From assembly GCA_001695595.3 (NCBI GenBank), contig MBPM02000115.1:115779-179778 (forward strand): a stretch of DNA of 64,000 nt, in the 5' to 3' direction. Shown here one piece after another: positions 11,301 through 22,400 of this stretch. Made by a program: the position numbers and the translations under genes. The notes under the pieces were generated by a model. The model was not told where the DNA came from and did not search any database. It saw nothing but the letters and a program-made list of their open reading frames with translations. Position 1 is the stretch's first letter, and the number at the start of each line of letters is the position of its first letter. This DNA is from Plasmopara viticola (lineage: Eukaryota > Oomycota > Peronosporomycetes > Peronosporales > Peronosporaceae).

Positions 11301-13470
11301 CTGGTTGTCCGGGATGTGCACGGCCTTGAGCGCGGATTGGCCTCCGTGTCGTGTAGCCCCATCTCATGGTGCAACGGTGCAAGGCAGTGTTTCTCGAATA
11401 TGGCCGAAGGGCTTTGGTGCGACACGTTGAGCTTGTGCTGATGCCTTCGATTTGTTACGTACGTGTTGTAGGTTTGTTACGGAGAGAGCAGTTAGGAAAT
11501 TTTCAATACGGTAGAGCTTCCGCTTCGATTGGGAGGCTCTTGAGCTTGAGTGCTCTCTTTGCTTTAAGTCTGGTCGAAAGGGGTCTTTTGTGACTCGTGA
11601 TGCTCGTGATCACGAGACGAGTAGGCAGCAATAAAAGGTGAGGCGACCGACCGACCGTTAGCTGCGGTGAGTGTAATGTGTGGGTTTTCGTGGGGACGTC
11701 GAGACCATCGTGTTGGTTCCATGTCCTGCATCAGGAAGTGGATAGGCCGAGCGTATCTAAGCACCCACTTTGGCACCCACCACATTATGCCACTCTTGCG
11801 CTGGATCGTCTCTGATCCCAAGCGTGCAATTTGACGATTGTCGATACACGCATGGTCTTGCACGGCCTTGAGTGTGCTCGAAGCAAAGGGGGGGGGGCGG
11901 AAACAGGCAAGCAACTTGTCGTTGCAAGATACTTGAGCCTTTCAATTATGCGCTCGTTCGAAGGGTGACGAGCGAAGCGTTAAAAAAGTGCCTGGATGGA
12001 GGTCTCCGTCCTTTATTAGAAATGAACAATAAGGAAGGAATAGCTTGAAAGGTTTGATAGATGAATTCGCTTAATTTGCTCCTTTCATACGAAATGCAAG
12101 ACATGACAACACCGAAGTTTCATGTTCGTCTCTCTACAATGTGAAGAGAAAAAGTCTCAACTTTTACGCTTTGTTCTGCCATGGAATGGTGTAACACCAA
12201 AGTGTGGCAGTCGTTCCAGGAACGAAACGAGCGTTTGCCTTTTGTTTCCCATCGTCTTGTTTGTATTGTTTCAACGAGTCAGCTCCACGCGATCTGTTCG
12301 CTGGAAGCACCGCAACGCAAAAGCCCCATGTTTTGTTGCACTTCAAGGGCCACAGCAGCTGAAAGTGCACGCGAACGAGAAACACGTGGGACTCGACTGT
12401 GTGAGAGCCGCAAATGTTTAAAGACTAGGGTACCAGATGCAGCTCAGTTGTCAGTTGGGCTGTTCCGTACCGTAATCAAGGCCATCGTTGGAAGCGTATC
12501 ATGAAAGACCGCTTCGAGCTGCACTCGGTTTCGAGCTCGTCCTGACTACGGTACGCAGTCGAGTGTTGAGACCACACACCTCAATGGTCGAGACGGGACT
12601 CGACAAAAGATGACGGGCACAGGGGGATGCGTCTCGTCAAGATCTGAGTTGAGGGGCGCCGTCCTGTTGCGGTATTGTTGTTTTGAGGAGAGAGAGTCGG
12701 ACAGTTTGCACCGCGACATGCTATTCTTCGAAAAGGCCATTCCACGAGGTCCTCAAGCTGTTGTTCTAGCAGACGTTGGGCTAAAAGCACGTTGGTCGTC
12801 CAGCTCTGGAATGCAGCAGCACTGGAGTTTCGATGCATGCATTGCAGCGCAAGGAGTCAACGCTATTGCATGGACTTCTTTGCCATCGTGGCGAGTGTTT
12901 TTTTTTTCATCTCTTTTTTTTTTTTGAGACGACTTGATCGTCTCTATTTGTTATGGTTACCGTAAGTGATGCTACTCTTTTCCTGCGAAATTGCAAATCG
13001 CGCTCTTCCTCCCTTACCATGTTGAAAAAAGAGGATCCTGTTTTTCCGAAGGATTCCCAGCTTTTGATAACACTTGGTTGCACGGGAAGCCTCGGTCTTG
13101 AAAGATCATGGTGGGAAACACCTGATCTTGTTTCTTGTTGCGTTCCACGCCGGCAACGACGCGGACGGCCACTTTACGGTCAAACGCTATTTAAAGGCCG
13201 TGGTTTTAGCAAGAAAGAATAGAGACCATTGTTAATGTTTTCAACTCGTTACTTTAATCGCCAATCACCTTTTTTCGGGAAAAGACGCCGTCAATCCTTA
13301 AACGCCGAGGGAGCAAATCCGTCATGCTTCTCAAGAGGCCTGTCTTCATCTCAAGATCTCGTCTCCTGTTGCGAGACAAGAGACGGACGCCTGGCGCGAG
13401 GCTCGCGCCCATCACGTTTTCCAACGTGTCTCGCGCCGCGCTTGACACTGCGAAGCGAGCCGCGCACTTC
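8351..13470. other. Gene-poor stretch upstream of the zinc-finger gene (copy A)
   Basis: The part up to about 10400 probably contains further degraded retroelement sequence. From about 10500 composition becomes GC-richer, with overlapping frames of 60-140 codons on both strands (for example 10574-10978 plus and 10697-11119 minus). They resemble no family I recognise and contradict each other. Local oddities are a 14-bp palindrome ataggaattcctat (11244-11257), a poly-G run near 11888 and two poly-T tracts near 12900-12926. No supported gene. Confidence 0.5.
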
Positions 13471-13472
13471 AA

Positions 13473-13488
13473 GTCATTTTTCCATTTG
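13473..13488 (+). promoter_or_regulatory. Oomycete initiator for the zinc-finger gene (copy A)
   Basis: The sequence GTCATTTTTCCATTTG matches the Inr plus FPR consensus (TCATTYYNCAWTTT) at all but one core position. It lies about 56 bp before the ATG at 13544. The same site in copy B is 27515-27530. Confidence 0.6.
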
Positions 13489-13543
13489 AAGCGTGTGGCT
13501 TTCATCGCTTGCCAGTCCGATCTTCACGACGCCCTTCTTCGCC

Positions 13544-14215
13544 ATGCAGACTCACCCCGTGTATGCACGCCCGACCACTGTCCGTGCCACTTCGACCTTG
13601 ATCAGCCCAGCCCGGTTGCGCGACTCGCAGCAAGATCGCCCGTTTGCGTGTCCCATTCCGCTCTGTGGCGGTCGCTTCCACCGGAAATTCACGCTCCACG
13701 AACACATGAAGACGCACACGGGGGAGCAGCCGCATCAGTGTCCCATTGCATCGTGTGGCAAGCGCTTTAGTACGTCGGGGAACTTGGCACGCCACAAACG
13801 ATTGCACTCGTTGCACAAGATGGAGTGTCCAGCGCCCGGGTGCACGCGCATTTTCACGAGCAAAGACATGCTCGTGAAACACCAAAAGGTCCACAATGGC
13901 AACTGCGTCCACACTTGTGTCATTGACGACTGTGGCAAGACGTTCAGTACGGCCGGGAACCTCACGCGGCACATGAAGACGCAACATCGGGCCGTGGCCC
14001 CGACGGCCCACGCGCGCCACGAGCACAAAGCGTTGCAAGTCGTGTCGCCCACGGACACGTCGCACGTCCCGGGCGACAAGTTTCCGCTCTTTTACTTTGA
14101 CACGATGGACTTGACGCCCATGGACGACCAATTGCAGCACTTTGCCGTCGCGCACCATCCCACGACGATCCTTTCGGACCAAGAAGTGAAGGACTTGCTC
14201 GAGTGTTTGTTCTAA
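13544..14215 (+). CDS. C2H2 zinc-finger protein, four fingers (copy A)
   Basis: The 223-residue product carries four C2H2 fingers: C36/C41/H54/H58, C66/C71/H84/H88, C95/C100/H113/H117 and C125/C130/H143/H148. Linkers are near-canonical (THTGEQPH between fingers 1 and 2). Tandem fingers of this kind usually bind DNA, so a nuclear transcription factor is likely; targets are unknown. The C-terminal region (about 178-223) is acidic and hydrophobic (FYFDTMDL, EVKDLLECLF) and could be an activation or interaction segment. The start MQTHP is preferred because frames upstream of it differ between the two copies by an indel, whereas both agree from this ATG on, and an initiator lies just upstream. Confidence 0.85.
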   Translation: MQTHPVYARPTTVRATSTLISPARLRDSQQDRPFACPIPLCGGRFHRKFTLHEHMKTHTGEQPHQCPIASCGKRFSTSGNLARHKRLHSLHKMECPAPGCTRIFTSKDMLVKHQKVHNGNCVHTCVIDDCGKTFSTAGNLTRHMKTQHRAVAPTAHARHEHKALQVVSPTDTSHVPGDKFPLFYFDTMDLTPMDDQLQHFAVAHHPTTILSDQEVKDLLECLF

Positions 14216-14516
14216 GCGCATCTAGAAGATCCGCGTGATGGCCGGGAACGAGCGCTAGGTGCCACCCTTCCTGCCCTGTTTATTTAATGTGCCCTTGAAT
14301 ATATTGCGCCTGTACATGTAAAGCCGTTGTCGTTATGGTTACGTTCGTCTACAGACGAAGAAGCAAGCACACTACCCTAAAACAGAACCACTGCCCTTAA
14401 ACCATATCCCTATTCTATCGTCGGTAAACCCAATGACGTACTCCCGGCAAGAGATATTCCATCTAAAAAACATGCCTGCAACTTGTGTCCGTTCCTAAAT
14501 AAAGGGAGCCACGGCT

Positions 14517-16615
14517 CTAAAAAGTAGCTCTTTGCCCAAAAGTGTAGGCATGACATGTGAACTGGTGCCGCCAATTAATCCAACTTGGATGACGTCGCGC
14601 GCGTGTCGGATGACAGGCAGCCAGCAGCGACTTGAGACGTTGCCGCACCTGGTGTTGCAGTGCAGTATAGTGCCGCGCCTCTGCCTCCTTGCGATCTTTT
14701 GTCTTCTCGTGACTCGCTCCTTGCTGCGTCGTGGCCTCTGGATACTGGAACAATAATTTTAACCTCGAGTAAAGATATGTTGCAGAGTGTCTTGAAGCTC
14801 TTTTTGCACCTCGGTCTTAGTGTCGAAACCCCCTTATCGAGACAATTGAGTACAAATAGAGTGTGCTGGAGCTATACAGACACTATTTTAGCCAAGATGA
14901 TGACGTAATCATGGACGTGCGCACCTTGATTACGCATCCGAGTTACGAGGCACAACGGTTGGAAAGAGTGCGTTGGAGCGAAAAGTTGCCCAAATGTCGA
15001 TGTGTGACCCATTTTCAAGTTGCACTTGATGCTGGTGAAAGGCAAGTGCAACAAGCACCGTTTCGGCCACAAAGTGCTCATGCAACATTGGCAAAACCTT
15101 GCAAAAGGTGGCCACACGACTCAAATAAGTGGCAAAGGCTGCATGCCACAAGGCACACTCGGCCACAAGGCGAAGAAGAGCTGGCACGTAACACTGGATT
15201 TCCTTAGCGTCCTCGGTCTCTGACGGCAACAGCAAGAGCAGCGTGCGAAGCATGCCACTTTCATAGAGCTTTTCAGTGGTCGTACACTTTGTGGCGGACG
15301 CATCGAGGAGATAGTGCAACAGTTGCAACAATACAGTTGCCATGTCACTTTTTTGCACGTTTGCGTAATCACTTGTTGCACTCGATGCGGCCACGAGGTG
15401 ATGGAGCTCTTGCATCATTAATGGCAGCAATTCGCCAAGAAGAGTTGAGAGCCACTGCTGTGAAGCTCGAGTCTTTTGCACTTGAAAGTCGGGCGATGTT
15501 GCAAGCTCAGCCAGTACGCGGTAGACGAGCTCTTGTGGCCTCGACACCATGTTGCCAAAAGTGGCCACTTGCGCATTGTGAAAAAAATCCAGCAACTCTT
15601 TCAATTGCCATAACGAGTGGCGACTGGTGGCAGGAAAGCGCAGCACGCGGTCCCGCAACACAAAGAGATACCTGCTCCATTCCCCAGTAACACCGTACAA
15701 GGTTGAGGCCATGCTTTCATCGTTCGCGCTTGTTTTTCTCTCGTCTTGAGAACGTTGGTGGCCAATTAGCAATTTGATAATGGTGACCAAATCGTCATCG
15801 AGTTGCCATTGTTCCCATTTTGCCATTGACACAGTGTGAAAAGTGGACGAATAGGTACGAGAGGCGAGCCACGCAAGTTTTGCCTCAAGGAACCGCTTAC
15901 GCTTGCTGCCTCTGTCGTTTTGATCATTGGCGATTGCACGCAAGATGCAAAGTGTTGTTTCTCCACCTCATTATTGTCATGTGGACGTGCTGCCGCTACC
16001 TGTTGATCAAGTTTGGGACCTACATTATGGGTCATTTTGTCGTCTCGTAATGTTTGTAACCTTTGTTGCGGTACCAATGTCGACAAGACGTTGTGCACTG
16101 TGGCATCAGTTGGCAACTCGAGACCCACGCGAACGATGCGCAATAATATTGCTGCGGCCAATAATCCACTCGCTTCCGAGTTGCGCACATGGACCCTCGA
16201 TTTATCGGATCGGATACATTGTGGTCGTTGAGATAGTTTACATTGTCCAATAATATGGTCGTAATGGGGTACGCGATCGCAAAGTCACGGGATGTTCCGC
16301 TCGGAATACGTCGATAGAGCTCTGCCAGCGCCTCAATTGACGCTTCTTGTACCTGTGGAAAGTCATACTGCAGTTGCGTGTACGCGTCGTGTGCCAGTCG
16401 CACTGGATCAGTCGTGGACGGGGACAGTGTTGCAGCGTGAAAGAGGCCAGTAACTTCTTGCGACGACTGCTCGCCTTCTGTAGCGCTTGCATTGCTGGAA
16501 GGACCATCATTTGCAATGGTAGACAGCGAGATTGAGGATACGTCTTGGCAGTCACGGAGTTCTCCTCTAGCGCAGCCACAAGCTGCTGGATGAAGAGCTC
16601 GCGGGCTTTGTCCAT
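14517..16615 (-). pseudogene. Frame-broken copy A of the 682-residue helical protein gene
   Basis: This is the copy A counterpart of 28565-30666. The same start (ATG at 16615), intron (14872-14924) and exon 2 are present. The reading frame is interrupted by several one-base indels, so it falls into pieces (16238-16615, 16032-16403, 15766-16188, 14930-15943). Examples against copy B are tacgtcttgg for tacgtccttgg near 16550 and tcaaggaacc for tcaagggaacc near 15892. The breaks cluster near the end of the left contig, which fits poor consensus rather than biological decay. Confidence 0.75.
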
Positions 16616-16838
16616 GGTGGGGTGGGTACCCGACGTAACTTATTGAAAAAGAATCTCGTTTTGGTTGTCAATTTGGAACTGGTACATGTACCTATGTTTT
16701 GGGTACTGCAGGGATATTGGTACCTGCTAGAATGCCAACGAGTTCTGGAGTTGACGCTCGTAAAGTGAGCGAGGGTTATGGCATCGCTCGTTTTAATTCA
16801 CCGATCATAAAGGAAGCGAAGCTTATTTTGAAGAGATA

Positions 16839-16848
16839 NNNNNNNNNN
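16839..16848. other. Assembly gap of 10 N
   Basis: Ten N separate the end of copy A from the start of copy B. A round fixed-size gap at the junction of two near-identical 14-kb ends marks a scaffold join with no sequence evidence across it. Confidence 0.98.
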
Positions 16849-17527
16849 AGAATAAAAAATTCAACACTTTGATTTCATTATAGTAAGTCTGCCATTTTGG
16901 GTAAGTCGCCGACGAGTGGCCGCGTAAATGATAAATAAGAAGTACCCGTGTGCAATCCAAGCCACCTGCACCTGTGCACGGTTACCATTACGTTGTGTGT
17001 CTTGATTGAATGCCGCAGAAGTGTGTTTTAGAGGTCAGGAAGATCTGCTGTGTAAACCATTCAGATATATCCTCGTGAGAGCTCAGTCAGAAGTTGACAT
17101 AGTTTATAGACTCTCTTTGCGAGTTGACTTCGAATAGAATTATAAATATTTTATCGGACATCATATGCAGGCTGTTACGTGCATCAATGCTGAGCTATTG
17201 GCTCGGACCATGACTAACGACCACTCGATATCCGTATTGCGACAATAATGTGTAGTTGTCATCGAAAACTTTATGTTATGTATATATGGATCCGTAGGAA
17301 ATAAAAAATGTCCGGTCTGGGTCAATATTCTTTGCCGGTCTATTGACTCAGCAAGAAACGCAATAAATAAACTTTTCGCGTACGCACACCAAATCGTTGT
17401 AGCTGCAACCAATTTGCAATCTCATAGTCGTCATTGTATTTGTAGACCTAATCGCTAGTCGTAGTTATTACCATAAATCAATCAGACGAAATAACGTCCA
17501 TCACTTTATGCCGCAACTCCTTCTTCC

Positions 17528-17716
17528 ATGTCAATGGTTTTCTATCACTTTAGTCGAAGTGCGCTAATAGCAGCAACTATGACCTCCATCTTGCTCATTG
17601 TCTTTTGTGGTGTAGCCACCTACATAAAGGCCGCAAAGGTAAATATTATATCGCTGAAAAATTCTTGCTGCGATGGAGCCAATATGCTTGTAGAACACAG
17701 CATCAAACAACATTGA
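17528..17716 (+). pseudogene. Secreted-protein-like open frame (copy B)
   Basis: Counterpart of 3507-3806. One-base differences extend the N-terminus upstream (MSMVFYHFSRSALIAAT, then the same hydrophobic MTSILLIVFCGV segment) but cut the frame after 62 codons. No function can be assigned. Confidence 0.2.
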
Positions 17717-20700
17717 GTGTTGTTTGTGCAGTAAAACTCCGATAAGCTTGGTGGCAGAAGAAGCAAGACTACCACCCTTCGAAAAAACAATCACGTTTCA
17801 GTTGAGATCTCTCACAAAGGCTTAAGGGAAAAACTTTATTATCAACAAGCCTCACGAATTTTCCGAAATGGTAGGTTAGCGAACCTAATCTCAATGCTTT
17901 CATACATGCAGGTAAGCGGCATGTCGAATCCTGCCTCCAACACCTAGTCCGTAGTTCGTTGTGGTGAAGACAGTTTAAAATCTGAATGGACTGGAGAAAT
18001 ATGACGACCTCATGGACCATGTTTGGGATTCAGCGTCAGAAAGTAAGCTCGAAGCTGTCGCACGGGTAAGTCTAGAAAGTCAGAGTATTTGCGCGTCGCT
18101 AGCGCCAAATCAAAGAGATAGCGATTCGTCAAATCAATGACAAGTGCTTAATGGAATACTCCATATATGACATGCTATTTAACTCTTGACTGGCCTGCAA
18201 TATCCGTTATGCTGACCTTTGTTTGGAGTGATATGGCTGAGCAGCGAATAGTATCGTTGCCTAATTGAGTCTGATAACTTGGTCGAGCATTTTTTTTCAT
18301 CAAGTGACATTCGTAGTAAATTTAAACAAAGCTAAGGTTTCACAAAGCCTTAGAGGCGTTGAATCTCGCTTCCATGAGATTGTCAGACGTTCTATAACTC
18401 ACGCAGCGTAGGGGGGCTCTATGGTCTCAAAGGCGAAGTGAACATCGTCTCAAATTGCGTAGATAATTTTAATTTTGTGTCTCGTTATAACAAAAGCACA
18501 CATACACTTACCGCACAAAAGCAATTTTTCACAAATATCAGCTAGCTCATCGTATCATTCGTGTCCTCACTAAAACTTATGTACTTCGAGCGGACCTGTA
18601 AGACCTTCCGAACCCTTCGCTATATGCAGATTACACCAGTACGTCGGACTATTTGTCCAAAGACATGCCCGTATTTATGGCCTTCCACTTTGGCTCTGAA
18701 TTCTGTGCTAGTGTAATGAAATTTTGCTTATTTGCGTAGTGCAAACTCCTTCAGAAGTACCGATACCTAAAACGTCTTTTAGAGCATAGAGCTATTTGAC
18801 GGTTCGCACAAGACCTTGCACAAACTAGACCTAGAGAAGCTAAAAGATTTTTCGATAGACGACAATTTTTATCTCGATCTTTGAGAAGATCGACTATTGC
18901 ATTAAACATTTTTTTGAATACGTAATATTTTCGATTTTTTTAATTTAGGCAGATCCAATCTTTTCCGGTATTCTTTGTAGTACCTCAGCTTGCAAATCGA
19001 CCTGTGTGCGAATAGTGTGGCCATCGCGCACCAGGAGCCGCCGATTTTTCAGAGGCTTTCTAATAAAGTGTTAGCTTTCGCCACAACGATCTGCTTTATG
19101 CAAAAGCACGTTACATCGTTTCTCACCACGATTTAAATGATTGAAATTTGAGAATAAAGGAATGTTTGTGTCCATTCGAAAATTAGGTCATAAAAATATC
19201 CAAACAGGTAGCAAAGAGGTTCTTTTTGGATAAACAAGACAGCACCAAAGAGAGTTTTTTCGACTTTTGCAGTTGCCATTGCACTAGATTTGACCTTTGC
19301 ATACAAGGTTGCGTCTCCAGAAGTCATCCAACGCGGCCGAGAATGCGCATCTGCCGCTTTACTTCATCTAGTGGTCCACCGACATCTCATCTTCCAAGAG
19401 ATGAGCTGAACAAGGAGTAATATGGAACGTTTTTCCAAACTGGGCTGCAAATTTGGCTGATAACAACGCTGCCAAAACAATTGATCGCAGGTGGTACGCC
19501 TCAAATTAAATATCAGGCTCATCGGTCATGTAAGAGACGTAGCCAAATAAGAACGGGAAAGTCCATGTTTTTCAAAGGCGAATTCCCGGGGTTGTGAAGT
19601 TCGCTTATCAAAATTGAGAATTAGGAGAAAGAGGGCAGGCAAATAAGTAAAATTTTTTGTCTCGTAGCTAAAACCAGAAGCGCAAAGGACAAGGGCCTAT
19701 GATACTCATCCATCGCAAGGTATCGATGTAAGGCATTGCCCAATAAAGTTCTACCACTCGCGTAACGATGGGTACATCAAAGAAGAAAATGAACTGCCAA
19801 TGCAGATTATGTCGCCAAACGGTTTGCTCACAATCTTTGCGCGCAACGGTGTCTCTTTGGAAGCCATACCTCGCGCGGCATCTATGGACGCCGTTTGGCT
19901 CAAAGGAGCCCCTGTTCTACCGCAAAGTTACGGCAGTTACGTGTCTGATTTGAGCGTTTCTTCAAAGCCCTTCAGGAAAATATCGTCGAAACTTTGTAAG
20001 CTTATTAAAAGACTAAGCCCCTTTTAGTTGCAGATCACCAAGCCAGTATGCCGCAACAGAAAAATAAGTCTGTAGACAAGGGTGACCCGCCGATACCCTC
20101 GGGTCCTCCCCAGCGCTGGCTTTCCCACGGTTCAATCAAAAGTTGAAATTGGTTAAACTTTCTGGGTATTACAACTTGGAGCTCAATGGCTTTAAGTGAA
20201 AAGTTTTTGTCTGTAAGCTTAAAGTGCAACTTGTTCACCTGGTCGGATAAACTCAGAGCTGACTTGGCTTCAACACGATGCGCTTGTATTCCGAGTGCTA
20301 CTTTGAAGTCCCAATTTCTTTAGCTTAGCGCGCGGCCACATGCCATGGCAGGCAAACGAAGCACCCGTAAATTCTAGATCTAAAAATCCAAGGTCTTCTG
20401 TCAGTCGCTCCGAGGCCATTTCAACAGCCACATAGCTGTTGTGAAGTAGAACAACTCCAATACTCAAAAAATTTTAAGTCTCGTAAAGCGCCTCTTTTAA
20501 TACTTGGCAGTGCCGATGTCCTCGGCAGTCAAAGCGCGCTCAAACATGTCACCTCAGCCTCGGCCTCGAGTCCATTACATAAAGAGCATCGCCTCTTGCA
20601 AGCGTGTGTGCACGCTTGAGATCGGTTGCTGGAGGTCAAGGAGCAGCAACTTTGGAGCGGTGTTATCACTTGACGTTTTAAGGAGCAAATACCCGTTTGG

Positions 20701-21356
20701 TCATGTGACTACGATCTCCACAGTCGAATTGATAAAGGAGCGTTAGGGCCAAATCTCGGGGATTTGTTTCTATTATAGTAAGCTCTGATATTGTCCGGCC
20801 GCTTTAAACGCACTGTTTCATGGGAAAAGCGTTCTATCGCCTCACGTTTTAATTTGTTTATAATTCTGAAGCTTGCCCTTTTAGCGATATTTTTTGGTTT
20901 GTGCATGCTATAACTTTTTGAAAAGAACTTAAGTATTTTCTTGTGCTTGTCTTGGAATTATTTTAGTTTCCAGGTCGGATGCAACTCTTTCCTTGCTTTG
21001 CTAGCTGCCCGACAATCGACCCAAAGAAAATTGGCCGCACATTAGAGGCCTGAGAGGGAAAAAATTTTTTTTCACTCCGGGCTTTTGTTCTTTAAGAATT
21101 CAATAAAAAATCTAGGGTATATGTAAATTACTGTAAAGTCTGCGTATGCGTGAACCTCAGTGTTGTATGCAAACTGACTAGAAAAAGTTTATTGACCCAT
21201 GAACATAGTGGCTCTGCGCACATGACCGACTTCGTGCACCTGATTAGCACTTTACGTCGGATCATATAGCTATGAATGATCTGCCGTATAGCAAACGGTC
21301 TTCAAATAGGTAAAATAGGGCTTACTAAAATGTAGTGCTATATCGTGATTATAATT

Positions 21357-22400
21357 TTATGTGTTAAAAATATATACAAAAATCATACCCATATACAGCC
21401 TCACTCTTTGCCTCCAATTATATTGCTTAAAATTGTGCCAAGTGCACCGTCGGCGCACGAGCACTACAATGTCTGAATTGCCACTAATCTTTGGCAAGCC
21501 AAATACAAAATCGAGATTTATTGACTTCCACCGGTCCACTGATATTGATAGGTTCCACTAAGACTAATATGCATGACCACCCTTTTGCGAATGAGGGACC
21601 ACTACGATCATGTGCAGACCAAACAGCTTGACTTTTCTAGGCCCCAATGACCACTAATTGGAGCATAACGTACGTTCTAGGCTCTCGCCACTTGAAGCAA
21701 TGATTCTATCTGACTTTGCATATTTTAATAGTGTAGCAGACCGTCTGTCTACTTCTGCTCACGGCTTGGTTTCGGTGTCTCAGTCGACAACGAAAACTTC
21801 TCTATGTTAAAATTCGTTTTGTGTGTCTGACAATAAGTTCATCAGCAAACCTTTCAATTCGTCAGCTGAAATCTGATTCCAAGAAATTGCATCGGCAAGC
21901 AATATAGAAATTTCAGGCTTGTAAGAAAAATTAGATGTTATTCGCAAAGAATGCTGGACGCAAGTAGGGCGTAGTTACCCCTTTCAGGGAATGCATGGAT
22001 GAATTTAATCACAAAAAGCTTTAAGCCAGAAAGCGCGCTTAGAGCTTTAGCAGTATGTACTTCATGGCAAGTAATCGCTTGACATAAGCGTGGTAGTCCA
22101 ATTTAACTGCACCAGGCTTTTGTACTAAGATAAAATGACTCGCTCACATCCGCGGCATCGAGTCGGAAAGGCGCATAAACGGTGGGATAAATGCCAACGT
22201 CACAAACAACGCTAAATAGATTTTCTCATTCGGAAGAGCAAGAACTTGTTTTGCTAAAGACATTATTTTGATTCTATTACTGATACCTAAAGTCGGTGGT
22301 ACCAGCATCGCATAGCGTACTTCTTCCATTGACAAGACAGAGATTTTACGACACCCGCATAGTCAGCACCGTATTTGTGTAAGTAAGTAATTAGACCTCA
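21357..22400 (-). mobile_element. Decayed Ty3/Gypsy pol fragment (copy B)
   Basis: This has the same motifs as 7370-8350: RT connection motif at about 22353-22398, RNase H remnants at about 22040-22100, the LADA motif at about 21879-21923, and the integrase start DRWKSINLDFVFGLPK within 21357-21539. It is not an independent insertion if the 14-kb block is an assembly overlap. Confidence 0.75.

Larger units (their letters stand above)
2767..16838. repeat. 14-kb direct duplication, copy A (end of left contig)
   Basis: This block matches 16849-30889 from end to end, starting at agaataaaaaattcaac and ending at gaagcttattttgaagagata. Differences are almost all one- or two-base indels, many in short runs (attattagt against attatagt near the start; ccatggaatgg against ccattggaatgg at 12179/26220). 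Copy A is 14,072 bp and copy B 14,041 bp. Copy A ends exactly at the N gap, and copy B begins immediately after it. The simplest reading is an unmerged overlap between two contig ends rather than a biological tandem duplication. Confidence 0.95.

Noticed and set aside
16839..16848. N gap as a centromere, rearrangement breakpoint or real insertion site
   Set aside because: A fixed run of 10 N between near-identical contig ends is a scaffold placeholder.
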